Assembly: GCA_041595255.1 (NCBI GenBank)
Contig: JBFHKR010000119.1
Coordinates: forward strand, 1-8,167
Direction: 5' to 3'
DNA from: PGYR01 sp041595255
Lineage (GTDB): Bacteria; Bacteroidota; Ignavibacteria; Kapaibacteriales; UBA2268
Length of the DNA stretch: 8,167 nt
The position numbers and the translations under genes are program-made. Under the pieces are notes generated by a model, which saw only the letters and a list, made by a program, of their open reading frames with translations, searched no databases and was not told where the DNA came from. This document shows, piece after piece, positions 1 to 5,278 of this stretch; position 1 is the first letter of the stretch; every line of letters starts with the position of its first letter.

Positions 1-21
1 AATTAAGAAAGAGTTTATATT

Positions 22-58
22 AGTGATTAGTTAATTTTTTAATACTAATCGCTTATTT
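22..58 (+). terminator. Probable intrinsic terminator of the gene upstream of the window
   Basis: Arms 22-31 and 44-53 pair over 10 bp (one G-U) around an AT-rich 12-nt loop. A weak T-rich tail (TTATTT) follows on the + strand. No coding region precedes it in the window, so it would end a gene lying upstream. The stem is AT-rich and the T-tract is interrupted, so confidence is moderate. Confidence 0.42.
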
Positions 59-103
59 GCCTATAGAGGAAATTATTCGTAAATTGATTTAAACTGATAA
101 TCT

Positions 104-688
104 ATGAAAAAAATAATACTCATATTAGTAATTTCTCTGTTTAGTTCATGTGCTTCAGACTACTATGCCCTGAATAAATTCCGCAATGTAGCATTACCTA
201 CTTTAGTTGGTTACAGAGGGGATAATCCGCTAAGTGTCAGTTTGATCGCTGATGATGCCGTGCTCATAGAGGAGAATTCATCTACAGCTATTCGCGAATA
301 TGACGTTACTCAATATGACAAATCATTTATTCTAAAAAAAATAAAAGGTAATTATCTCAAATTGACTGAGAGATCATCTCCTTTAGAAAAAGATACAACC
401 ATAGGATTAAAATTTGTTTTCACAGAAGGAGTAACTAATATATATGAGAATAATAGATTAATTGGTTCTAATTCTCAAATATTATTAAAAAACAATGAAA
501 AACATATTATAAGAATATCTCAAGATGGAGATTATACTACTTTCGTTGTTGATTGTGATACTCTGACCCGCTACAAGAGTTCTATCCCTGCTTCTGAGTA
601 TACAATGTTCCATACAGGAGCCGATACAGAAGTAGAAATATATAGCTTTGAAGTAATAGGATTGAACGAAACTTCAAATTTTTGGTAA
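104..688 (+). CDS. Unrecognised lipoprotein, possibly a concanavalin-like beta-sandwich
   Basis: The 194-residue protein begins with a lysine pair and a hydrophobic stretch (residues 4-13), then LFSSC with Cys16 as the likely lipidated residue. The -3 position is Phe, so the lipobox is imperfect. I do not recognise the family. The C-terminal half (about 95-187) alternates short beta-strands with turns, and its ending (IRISQDGDYTTFVVD, then a glycine turn, then VEIYSFEVIG) resembles the last strands of LamG/DUF1080-type concanavalin-like sandwiches; that is an inference from pattern only. It probably sits on the periplasmic or outer-membrane surface. No SD precedes the ATG. A weak sigma-70-like pair (TTGCCT at 57-62, TAAATT at 80-85, 17-bp spacer) lies upstream. 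It precedes flagellin on the same strand with no terminator between them, but nothing in the protein looks flagellar. Confidence 0.75.
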   Translation: MKKIILILVISLFSSCASDYYALNKFRNVALPTLVGYRGDNPLSVSLIADDAVLIEENSSTAIREYDVTQYDKSFILKKIKGNYLKLTERSSPLEKDTTIGLKFVFTEGVTNIYENNRLIGSNSQILLKNNEKHIIRISQDGDYTTFVVDCDTLTRYKSSIPASEYTMFHTGADTEVEIYSFEVIGLNETSNFW

Positions 689-705
689 AAATGTGGAAAA
701 AAAAC

Positions 706-732
706 TAAAGTAATCTAAACTACCTCCGATAA
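706..732 (+). promoter_or_regulatory. Sigma-28 (FliA) promoter of flagellin
   Basis: TAAAGTAA at 706-713, an 11-bp spacer, then TCCGATAA at 725-732. This nearly matches the FliA consensus TAAAGTTT-N11-GCCGATAA, including the exact spacing. Transcription would start near 739-741, giving a leader of about 70 nt before the flagellin ATG. It lies directly upstream of flagellin, and the same region encodes a FlgM anti-sigma-28 factor, which supports the call. Confidence 0.9.
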
Positions 733-738
733 TTGATT

Positions 739-811
739 TTGATAGGAAAATTTTATTTAAAAAATGGCAGGATGCCCTCACATTATTAATTAATTACACA
801 CGGAGGTAGTA
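739..811 (+). promoter_or_regulatory. Flagellin mRNA leader with GGA motifs and SD; candidate CsrA target
   Basis: The leader expected from the sigma-28 promoter contains three GGA triplets in an otherwise AT-rich stretch: 745-747, 770-772 and 802-804. The second forms the 3-nt loop of a small hairpin (GGCA at 766-769, TGCC at 773-776) and is followed by TG, as in the CsrA consensus core GGAUG. The third lies in ACGGAGG, which is also the SD (GGAGG 802-806, 5 nt from the ATG). Known in B. subtilis: CsrA represses hag through an upstream site and a second site overlapping the SD. The SD call is firm; CsrA binding is inference, and no csrA or fliW gene is in the window. Confidence 0.45.
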
Positions 812-1744
812 ATGCCATCATCAATAGCATCAGGCGGTAGAATTAGGACTAATATTCCCGCTCTAAACGCGTACAATTCACTTCAGTCATCTAATAGAGC
901 AATTGCTAAATCGCAATTACGTCTATCAACTGGTAAAAGAATAAACGCAGCATCGGACGACGTAGCTGGTTATATCACTGCACGTTCATTAAACTCTAGA
1001 AACGTTTCATTAAAAGCTGCATTAAATGCAGTTGGCGAAGCGAAAAATGTTACATCCATCTCTCAAGATGCATTAGATAACATAACAAGCCTACTTACTC
1101 AAATCAAAGATGCAGCTTCTCAAGCTTCTTCTGGTGCTTTGGGTACTGATGAAAAAGTAGCTCTTGCAAAAGCAGCTTTCAGATTATCTGAGCAAATCCA
1201 AACTGTTGTTGACTCTACTGTATTCGGTGGTCAAGAATTGTTAAACGGTTCGTTCTCAGGTGATTTCGTAATCGGTGTTGGTGAAAGTAATTCACTAATC
1301 ACGATAGAAGTTGACTTGTCATCTACTAACTCAACTAACTTCAATACTGGTAATAACTTCGAATTAAACAGTGATTCAGCTGCTAATTTCGGTGGTGTAA
1401 CAGGTCTTAATCTAGCTAGTTTAGATTCAGTATCTGATTCAGATTTAGGTATGTTTAGTGCAACAGCTATTTCTACTACTCTTACAAGTTTATCTGATGC
1501 ATTAGATAACGTAAGTAAAGTAGCATCATTTGTCGGTGGTCTAGAAGCTAGATTGAACTCGCAAGAAGATTTGTTAACTTCACAGATAACAAATTACAAG
1601 TCTGCGATTTCAAGAATAGAAGATGTTGATGTTGCTGAAGAGCAATTAGAGCTAGTTAAACAACAGTTCTTGCAACAAACTTCAATTATTACTTTATCTC
1701 AAGCAAATCAAAATCCTCAAACTTATCTACAGTTATTTGGATAA
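812..1744 (+). CDS. fliC: Flagellin, short form without large outer domains
   Basis: Structural subunit of the flagellar filament, exported through the flagellar type III apparatus and polymerised under the FliD cap. The 310-residue protein has the conserved N-terminal D0/D1 helices (about 11-150, with TNIPALNAYNSLQ and LRLSTGKRINAASDD) and the C-terminal helices (about 220-310, with SRIEDVDVAEEQLELVKQQFLQQ and a terminal LQLFG). Only about 65-70 low-complexity Ser/Asn/Thr residues (about 150-220) separate them, so there is little or no D2/D3. The N-terminus carries an extra stretch (MPSSIASGGR) before the usual start of the D0 helix. The ATG has a strong GGAGG SD and lies behind the sigma-28 promoter at 706-732. 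A stable hairpin follows the gene. The symbol could equally be hag or fla. Confidence 0.97.
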   Translation: MPSSIASGGRIRTNIPALNAYNSLQSSNRAIAKSQLRLSTGKRINAASDDVAGYITARSLNSRNVSLKAALNAVGEAKNVTSISQDALDNITSLLTQIKDAASQASSGALGTDEKVALAKAAFRLSEQIQTVVDSTVFGGQELLNGSFSGDFVIGVGESNSLITIEVDLSSTNSTNFNTGNNFELNSDSAANFGGVTGLNLASLDSVSDSDLGMFSATAISTTLTSLSDALDNVSKVASFVGGLEARLNSQEDLLTSQITNYKSAISRIEDVDVAEEQLELVKQQFLQQTSIITLSQANQNPQTYLQLFG

Positions 1745-1748
1745 GAGA

Positions 1749-1763
1749 TTTAGCTGAGCTAAA
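1749..1763. repeat. Short palindrome just after the flagellin stop
   Basis: TTTAGCT and AGCTAAA are perfect inverted repeats around a single central G, starting 5 nt past the stop codon. As RNA it would form only a small hairpin. No T-tract follows, so it is not a terminator by itself. It may add to 3'-end structure upstream of the larger hairpin at 1787-1820. Confidence 0.4.
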
Positions 1764-1786
1764 AGCAATAATTATTATTTCAAACT

Positions 1787-1820
1787 TGAAAGACGGCTCG
1801 ATTTTTGCAGCCGTCTTTCA
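1787..1820 (+). terminator. Strong 3' hairpin after flagellin, likely terminator or attenuator
   Basis: A 12-bp perfect stem (1787-1798 with 1809-1820), GC-rich at its core (GACGGCT/AGCCGTC), encloses a 10-nt loop. The T residues lie inside the 3' arm (GTCTTTC) and only a weak T-rich stretch follows, so termination may be partial. That would leave abundant flagellin mRNA and weaker read-through into fliS, a common arrangement for flagellin genes. It would also protect the 3' end of flagellin mRNA. Confidence 0.68.
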
Positions 1821-1856
1821 TAGTTAAACTAAAAAATCAGGAAGATAATAATAGTA

Positions 1857-2213
1857 ATGAATACTCAAGTTCAGAAAATTGCAGCTAGTAAAGCTTACGG
1901 CACTGGGAAAGGGAAAAAAGTCCCTTCTTACGTGGAGCAAGAGGTTCTCTCTTGGAGTAAAGAAAAGCTTATACTCAAAATGTATGACCTTTTCTTAGTA
2001 AGTAATAAGAGAAATGATATCGAAAAAATGAGCAAAGTTCTTATAGAACTAATGGGTGCACTTAATTTCGATTATGGCGAAACATCGACAAGATTGTACA
2101 GATTGTACGAATATTGTCAAAGATGTATTTATCAGAAAAAATACGACGAAGCATACAAGATAATAAAAGAATTACGTGACACTTGGGCTTTGGCCTTTAA
2201 GTTAGAAAACTAG
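1857..2213 (+). CDS. fliS: FliS flagellin export chaperone, compact variant with N-terminal extension
   Basis: FliS is a cytoplasmic helical-bundle chaperone that binds the C-terminal helix of flagellin and prevents early polymerisation. The core (about 30-115) shows the family pattern: SWSKEKLILKMYD (32-44, matching the usual ASPEKLILMLYD), an ALNFDYGE segment (68-75, matching the usual SLDMEGGE), LYRLYEYC (80-87) and a closing IKELRDTWALAF (103-114). The first helix after YD is clearly shorter than usual. The protein also has about 28 extra N-terminal residues, with a Gly/Lys-rich patch (YGTGKGKK, 14-21). The only SD-like sequence (AGGA near 1839-1842) is about 14 nt from the ATG, longer than ideal. 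Position between flagellin and fliD supports the call. Confidence 0.9.
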   Translation: MNTQVQKIAASKAYGTGKGKKVPSYVEQEVLSWSKEKLILKMYDLFLVSNKRNDIEKMSKVLIELMGALNFDYGETSTRLYRLYEYCQRCIYQKKYDEAYKIIKELRDTWALAFKLEN

Positions 2214-2221
2214 GTTTTATT

Positions 2222-3673
2222 ATGAGTGATTTAAATAGCTTATTGAGTGGTGGGAATCAGACACAGACTGACTTGCTTGTGCAGTCATATTTGCAAACCC
2301 AACAACCCAAATTAAATAGAATTCAGAACAAAAAGAATGAGTTAGAAGCTAAAAATTCATTTTTTACTGCTCTGAACACTCGTATTAACTCTATTGTGAG
2401 TCAAATTGACGCATTTCAAGCCAATGAGTTTGATAAAAAATTTGGAATCAAAAAAGTGACTTCTACCGGAGCTGAATACGTAACAGCCTCTGCAGATGGA
2501 GATGCAAGCGTTGGTACAAATACAGTCAAAGTTAATAGACTAGCTAGCTCTGATTCATTAGTTTCAAATAGAGTAAATTCTGCTGATGATTTTGGCAATT
2601 TTAATGGTACTTTTAATTTTGATATTGAAGTTAATGGCGATGTTAGAACTATTAGTGTAGAGCTTGATGATACAGAAACTTACCAACAGGCAATGCAAAA
2701 AATAGCTGACGCGGTCAATGCCGAAGATGATTTTAAAATCTCAGCATCGGTTGTAAAAGATACTAGTTCGACAGTAAGACTTTCATTTAATACATCTGAA
2801 CTAGGTGAAAATAACAAAATACTTTTCGTTAATGATGATAGTGGTATCCTCATAGACAATGATATTCTAGGAAATATTGGATTAGATAGAAATGCATTGA
2901 ACTCAACAGGTGCGACAAGAGTGGCGTTTGATTCGACAAATGCAGGTTACAGAAAAGCAAATGTCTCTGATCTTAACTCAGAAGCGGAAGTAAATGGTAT
3001 AACAGTAACTAGATCATCTAATAATTTAGAAGATGTTATAAATGGATACAAATTTACTCTGAACAAAGTACATGATAGTGGTGACGAAGCAGAAACACTA
3101 ACTGCTGATATAGACGTTGATGGAGTAGCTAGTTTGTTGCAACCTTTGCTTGATGCGTATAATAGTGCTCTGGCTTTGGTTAATAATAACAAATCAATAA
3201 GAAGGGGAGATGCTAGTGCTAGTAGTTTGTATAGCTCTTTACGCTCATTGCCTTCTACTAAAATAACAGGATTGGATTCTGGAGCTCCAGATTATCTAAC
3301 TGTAATAGGTATAAAACCTGATTCATCTGGTAATCTTAAAATAACAAATAAAGATGCTCTAAAAGAATTTTTGAAAGACGATCCTCAAAAAATTGCTGAT
3401 GTATTTACTTCACCTGACGGATTTGTAGCAAAACTAGAGAATATAGTATCATCATTGAAAGGTGAAACTGGTATTATTAAAAGCAAGAAAAGTTCTTTAG
3501 TGCAACAGATCGAAAGCTATGACAAACGATACGACCAATTAAAGTTAAGAATAGACACACAAGCTAACAATTTAAGAAAACAATACGAGAATATATTAGG
3601 TACTTACTTAACAGCACAGACTCAATATAGTTCATTCTCACAATATTCTTCGGGATTATTTTCCGGACAATAA
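2222..3673 (+). CDS. fliD: FliD flagellar filament cap protein (HAP2)
   Basis: FliD forms the oligomeric cap at the filament tip that guides insertion of exported flagellin. The 483-residue protein has the FliD N-terminal region (about 15-110), whose coiled-coil segment (QQPKLNRIQNKKNELEAKN) leads into FFTALNTRINSI. A variable middle follows (about 110-255), containing strands such as FDIEVNGDVRTISVEL. The FliD C-terminal domain (about 255-475) contains the LLQPLLDAYNSALALV motif, the segment around YLTVIGI with SSGNLKI, and a terminal helix (YDKRYDQLKLRIDTQANNLRKQYENI) ending in an aromatic/Ser-rich tail. Length is normal. It starts 8 nt after the fliS stop with only a weak SD-like AGG, suggesting coupling to fliS. 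Confidence 0.96.
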   Translation: MSDLNSLLSGGNQTQTDLLVQSYLQTQQPKLNRIQNKKNELEAKNSFFTALNTRINSIVSQIDAFQANEFDKKFGIKKVTSTGAEYVTASADGDASVGTNTVKVNRLASSDSLVSNRVNSADDFGNFNGTFNFDIEVNGDVRTISVELDDTETYQQAMQKIADAVNAEDDFKISASVVKDTSSTVRLSFNTSELGENNKILFVNDDSGILIDNDILGNIGLDRNALNSTGATRVAFDSTNAGYRKANVSDLNSEAEVNGITVTRSSNNLEDVINGYKFTLNKVHDSGDEAETLTADIDVDGVASLLQPLLDAYNSALALVNNNKSIRRGDASASSLYSSLRSLPSTKITGLDSGAPDYLTVIGIKPDSSGNLKITNKDALKEFLKDDPQKIADVFTSPDGFVAKLENIVSSLKGETGIIKSKKSSLVQQIESYDKRYDQLKLRIDTQANNLRKQYENILGTYLTAQTQYSSFSQYSSGLFSGQ

Positions 3674-3701
3674 TAATTTTTAATCGCACTGAGGTGTTAT
3701 T

Positions 3702-4073
3702 ATGATAAAATCAATTGGAAACTCTGAATCAATTAGCTCAAATTTTGACAACTTAATGTCAAATTTAGCTAATAAAAATGCTCCTACCGAAGTTAATCAA
3801 ACAACTGATAGAGTGAGCAAACAGGCAAATGATGAATTTCAATCTACTTTCGACCCAAAGAAAATAGAAAGTGAAATAACAAAATTATTAGAAGATGATT
3901 CATTAATTGCTCAATTTAGTACAGACAAAGAAACAGAAAAGCTAATTTTAAAAATACTTAACCCAGATACTAAAGAAGTCGTAAGACAGTATCCTCCCGA
4001 AGTATCTTTGAAAATAGCTCGTATGGTTAATAGTATGATAGAAAGTAATAATATAGCCGATGTCCGTATTTGA
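3702..4073 (+). CDS. flaG: FlaG family protein
   Basis: The conserved FlaG domain occupies about residues 67-112: LIAQFSTDKETEKLILKILN, then the signature TKEVVRQYPPEVSLKIARMV. The family hallmark is an 'I/V-R-Q-(I/Y)-P-P-E' turn, seen here as VVRQYPPE. The first 60 residues are polar and probably disordered. In several bacteria FlaG affects filament length, but its molecular role is not settled. The ATG has a good SD (GAGGTG, 3691-3696, 5 nt upstream). It lies 28 nt after fliD and overlaps the next gene by 14 nt, a typical position in a fliD operon. Confidence 0.92.
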   Translation: MIKSIGNSESISSNFDNLMSNLANKNAPTEVNQTTDRVSKQANDEFQSTFDPKKIESEITKLLEDDSLIAQFSTDKETEKLILKILNPDTKEVVRQYPPEVSLKIARMVNSMIESNNIADVRI

Positions 4074-4410
4074 TAAAAATATAAAACCTTTAGTAAATGA
4101 ATTGAACTCATTAACTAATAGTATCATAGATAATCTATCCGACAGCAATGAGGGTTTAGATAATCTGGATAATTTATATCAGCAAAGAACATCTTTTATA
4201 AAACAAATAGACGCTTATGTCAGCGACGAAAAGAATAAGCAAACAATACGGGATCACGAATCCGAATGGAAGAGTATGATGGAACCTCTAAGAGTCAAGG
4301 ATGAAAACGCTCTTAGATTACTCAAAAGTAAAGTAAATAGCATGGAAGTTGAGTTAAAACAACGAGAAAAACAAAAGAATGTCCTTTTGTATAAGGAGAG
4401 TGAAAAGTGA
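4060..4410 (+). CDS. fliT: FliT-like flagellar chaperone (small helical protein)
   Basis: A 116-residue charged, all-helical protein. The pattern LDNLYQQRTSFIKQIDAY (36-53) resembles the first long helix of FliT ('ldeLleeReklIe'). The C-terminal part (residues 79-112) resembles the FliT segment in which a D-x-E-N is followed by a long amphipathic helix. FliT binds FliD before export; in enterobacteria it also inhibits FlhDC, a regulator not expected here. Identity rests on pattern and position (fliS-fliD-flaG-this-flgM); FlgN, a related helical chaperone, is the main alternative. The start overlaps flaG by 14 nt and the stop overlaps the flgM GTG by 3 nt, so translation is probably coupled on both sides. 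Confidence 0.68.
   Translation: MSVFDKNIKPLVNELNSLTNSIIDNLSDSNEGLDNLDNLYQQRTSFIKQIDAYVSDEKNKQTIRDHESEWKSMMEPLRVKDENALRLLKSKVNSMEVELKQREKQKNVLLYKESEK
4394..4398 (+). promoter_or_regulatory. SD supporting the GTG start of flgM
   Basis: AGGAG lies 8 nt upstream of the GTG at 4407, inside the end of the fliT-like gene. No in-frame ATG lies nearby, and starting at this GTG gives the family-typical N-terminus MKIN. Together these settle the non-ATG start. Confidence 0.8.
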
Positions 4411-4643
4411 AAATAAATGCTACTAACTCATATAACAAGATCTACGAAGATAAAGAGCGTAAACAAAAAGCAGAAGCCAAGTCTGAAGTAGAAAGCAAAG
4501 AAGTAAAAAAAGACTCATTAGAATTATCTACTGAAGTACTCAAATATGGGCCAATCAAAACCAAGATAAAGCAAGGATTCTATGAGAACGATAACGTTCT
4601 CAATGAAATATCCGAGAAACTCCTCAAAGAGTTGAAGTTATAA
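4407..4643 (+). CDS. flgM: FlgM, anti-sigma-28 factor
   Basis: FlgM binds and inhibits sigma-28 (FliA) in the cytoplasm and is exported once the hook-basal body is complete, releasing late gene expression. The 78-residue protein starts MKIN, as many FlgM proteins do, has a charged disordered first half (11-35), then the sigma-binding region (36-78). That region holds KDSLELSTEVLKYG followed by IKTKIKQGFYENDNVLNEIS and KLLKEL, matching the usual 'D.veiS..a' and 'V..iK.aI..G.Y.v....iA.kll' pattern. The start is GTG and its TGA overlaps the preceding stop codon. It is the last gene of the run and is followed by a clear terminator. Its target promoter type is present at 706-732. Confidence 0.87.
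   Translation: MKINATNSYNKIYEDKERKQKAEAKSEVESKEVKKDSLELSTEVLKYGPIKTKIKQGFYENDNVLNEISEKLLKELKL
4583..4602. repeat. Perfect 8-bp inverted repeat with ATAA centre inside flgM
   Basis: TGAGAACG and CGTTCTCA flank ATAA, giving a perfect 20-bp hyphenated palindrome in the region coding for YENDNVLN of FlgM. As RNA it would be an 8-bp hairpin with a tetraloop; as DNA it could be an operator-like site. It lies 56 nt before the terminator. No function can be assigned. Confidence 0.55.
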
Positions 4644-4657
4644 TAAAAAAATAATTT

Positions 4658-4690
4658 AAAATTCCATTTGCAAGATGGAATTTTTTATTT
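4658..4690 (+). terminator. Intrinsic terminator ending the fliS-flgM run
   Basis: A 10-bp perfect stem (AAAATTCCAT at 4658-4667, ATGGAATTTT at 4675-4684) encloses a 7-nt loop and runs into a six-T tract at 4681-4686, 14 nt after the flgM stop. The A-run on the 5' side also makes it a possible bidirectional structure. It separates flagellar transcription from ssb. Confidence 0.88.
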
Positions 4691-4696
4691 TAAATT
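4668..4696 (+). promoter_or_regulatory. Weak sigma-70-like promoter candidate for ssb
   Basis: TTGCAA (4668-4673) and TAAATT (4691-4696) are separated by 17 bp, 71 nt before the ssb ATG. The -35 falls in the loop of the flgM terminator. In this AT-rich sequence such matches occur by chance. It is listed because ssb needs a promoter downstream of that terminator and little other sequence is available. Confidence 0.25.
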
Positions 4697-4755
4697 ATAT
4701 CCTAGTTATAAGTCAAAGGCGTATCATTTTAGAAATGGAATAACAACGAAAGCTT

Positions 4756-4759
4756 GGAG
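4756..4759 (+). promoter_or_regulatory. SD that fixes the ssb start
   Basis: GGAG lies 7 nt before the ATG at 4767. The open frame continues upstream to about 4668, but that extension (33 residues) starts in the loop of the flgM terminator and is not SSB-like. The start at 4767 gives the typical MSRTLNKVMLIGN. Confidence 0.85.
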
Positions 4760-4766
4760 AATAATA

Positions 4767-5210
4767 ATGTCAAGAACTCTGAACAAAGTAATGCTAATTG
4801 GTAATGTAGGTAAGGAACCAGAATTAAAAGAGACTCCTGGTGGTGTGCCAGTAACTTCATTTAGAATGGCCACCTCTGAAAGTTGGAAAGACAAAGATGG
4901 GTATCTCAAAGAACACACAGATTGGCATACTATTGTCGCTTGGCGTGGGTTAGCAAAAGTAATTGACAAATTAGTCACCAAAGGTACACGAATATACGTT
5001 GAAGGACGTTTGCAGACCAGAAATTACGAAGATTCAGACGGTAATAGAAGACAAGTAGTCGAAATATTAGCTGACAATATGCTAATACTTGAAGATAGGA
5101 AAAATGGCAAAAATAGAGATGATGATGACGATGAATTCGAATTCGATGATGACTATTCTATAAAAAGTAAAGAAATAGACGAAGATTTTGACAGTCGTTT
5201 CGATGATTGA
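4767..5210 (+). CDS. ssb: Single-stranded DNA-binding protein with atypical C-terminus
   Basis: SSB coats single-stranded DNA during replication, repair and recombination, normally as a homotetramer. The 147-residue protein has the OB-fold (about 1-111): LNKVMLIGNVGKEPELK (5-21), PVTSFRMATSESW (28-40), TDWHTIVAW (51-59), KGTRIYVEGRLQTRNY (72-87) and EILADNMLIL (99-108). A short acidic tail follows, with a DDDDDEFEFDDD run (118-129), ending DEDFDSRFDD. Bacterial SSBs usually end in an acidic tip with Pro-Phe last (D-D-x-P-F), which docks partner proteins; that tip is absent. It could be a paralogue or a diverged single copy. It is separated from flgM and yitT by terminators, so it is probably its own transcription unit. 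Confidence 0.95.
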   Translation: MSRTLNKVMLIGNVGKEPELKETPGGVPVTSFRMATSESWKDKDGYLKEHTDWHTIVAWRGLAKVIDKLVTKGTRIYVEGRLQTRNYEDSDGNRRQVVEILADNMLILEDRKNGKNRDDDDDEFEFDDDYSIKSKEIDEDFDSRFDD

Positions 5211-5239
5211 TAATGTTATTAATAGATACATGATATATT

Positions 5240-5266
5240 AAGCTCTGATATACGGAGCTTTTTTTT
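5240..5266 (+). terminator. Intrinsic terminator after ssb, immediately before yitT
   Basis: An 8-bp stem (5240-5247 with 5253-5260, one G-U; AAGCTC/GAGCTT core) closes a 5-nt loop and continues into eight T residues (5259-5266). It lies 29 nt after the ssb stop. The next ATG is only 12 nt beyond the T-run, leaving no space for a promoter between them. Confidence 0.88.
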
Positions 5267-5278
5267 ATCGGGAAAAAG

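Noticed and set aside
765..780. Sigma-54 promoter (TGGCAGG...) upstream of flagellin
   Set aside because: There is no GC dinucleotide at the required 10-bp spacing after the GG, and a much better sigma-28 promoter lies just upstream.
719..810. RNA thermometer or riboswitch in the flagellin leader based on the ACTACCTCCG/CGGAGGTAGT pairing
   Set aside because: The upstream arm overlaps the sigma-28 -10 element, so mRNA from that promoter starts downstream of it and cannot form the stem. Kept only as a possible effect on read-through transcripts.
1822..1851. Sigma-28 promoter before fliS (TAAACTAA ... AGATAA)
   Set aside because: The TAAA and GATAA parts are about 3 bp too close together and the CCG of the -10 is missing.
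2947..3192. Open frames on the - strand within fliD and on the + strand within the racemase and GNAT genes
   Set aside because: They lie entirely opposite well-supported genes, have no SD and no family features; they are shadow frames.
4567..4594. Second sigma-28 promoter inside flgM (TAAAGCAA, then AACGATAA)
   Set aside because: The spacer is 12 rather than 11 bp, the -10 lacks the leading GC, and the transcript would meet the terminator at 4658-4690 within about 60 nt. It also coincides with codons needed for the FlgM motif.
4668..4766. Longer N-terminus for SSB starting at 4668
   Set aside because: The extension starts in the loop of the flgM terminator, has no SD or SSB homology, and a good SD serves the ATG at 4767.
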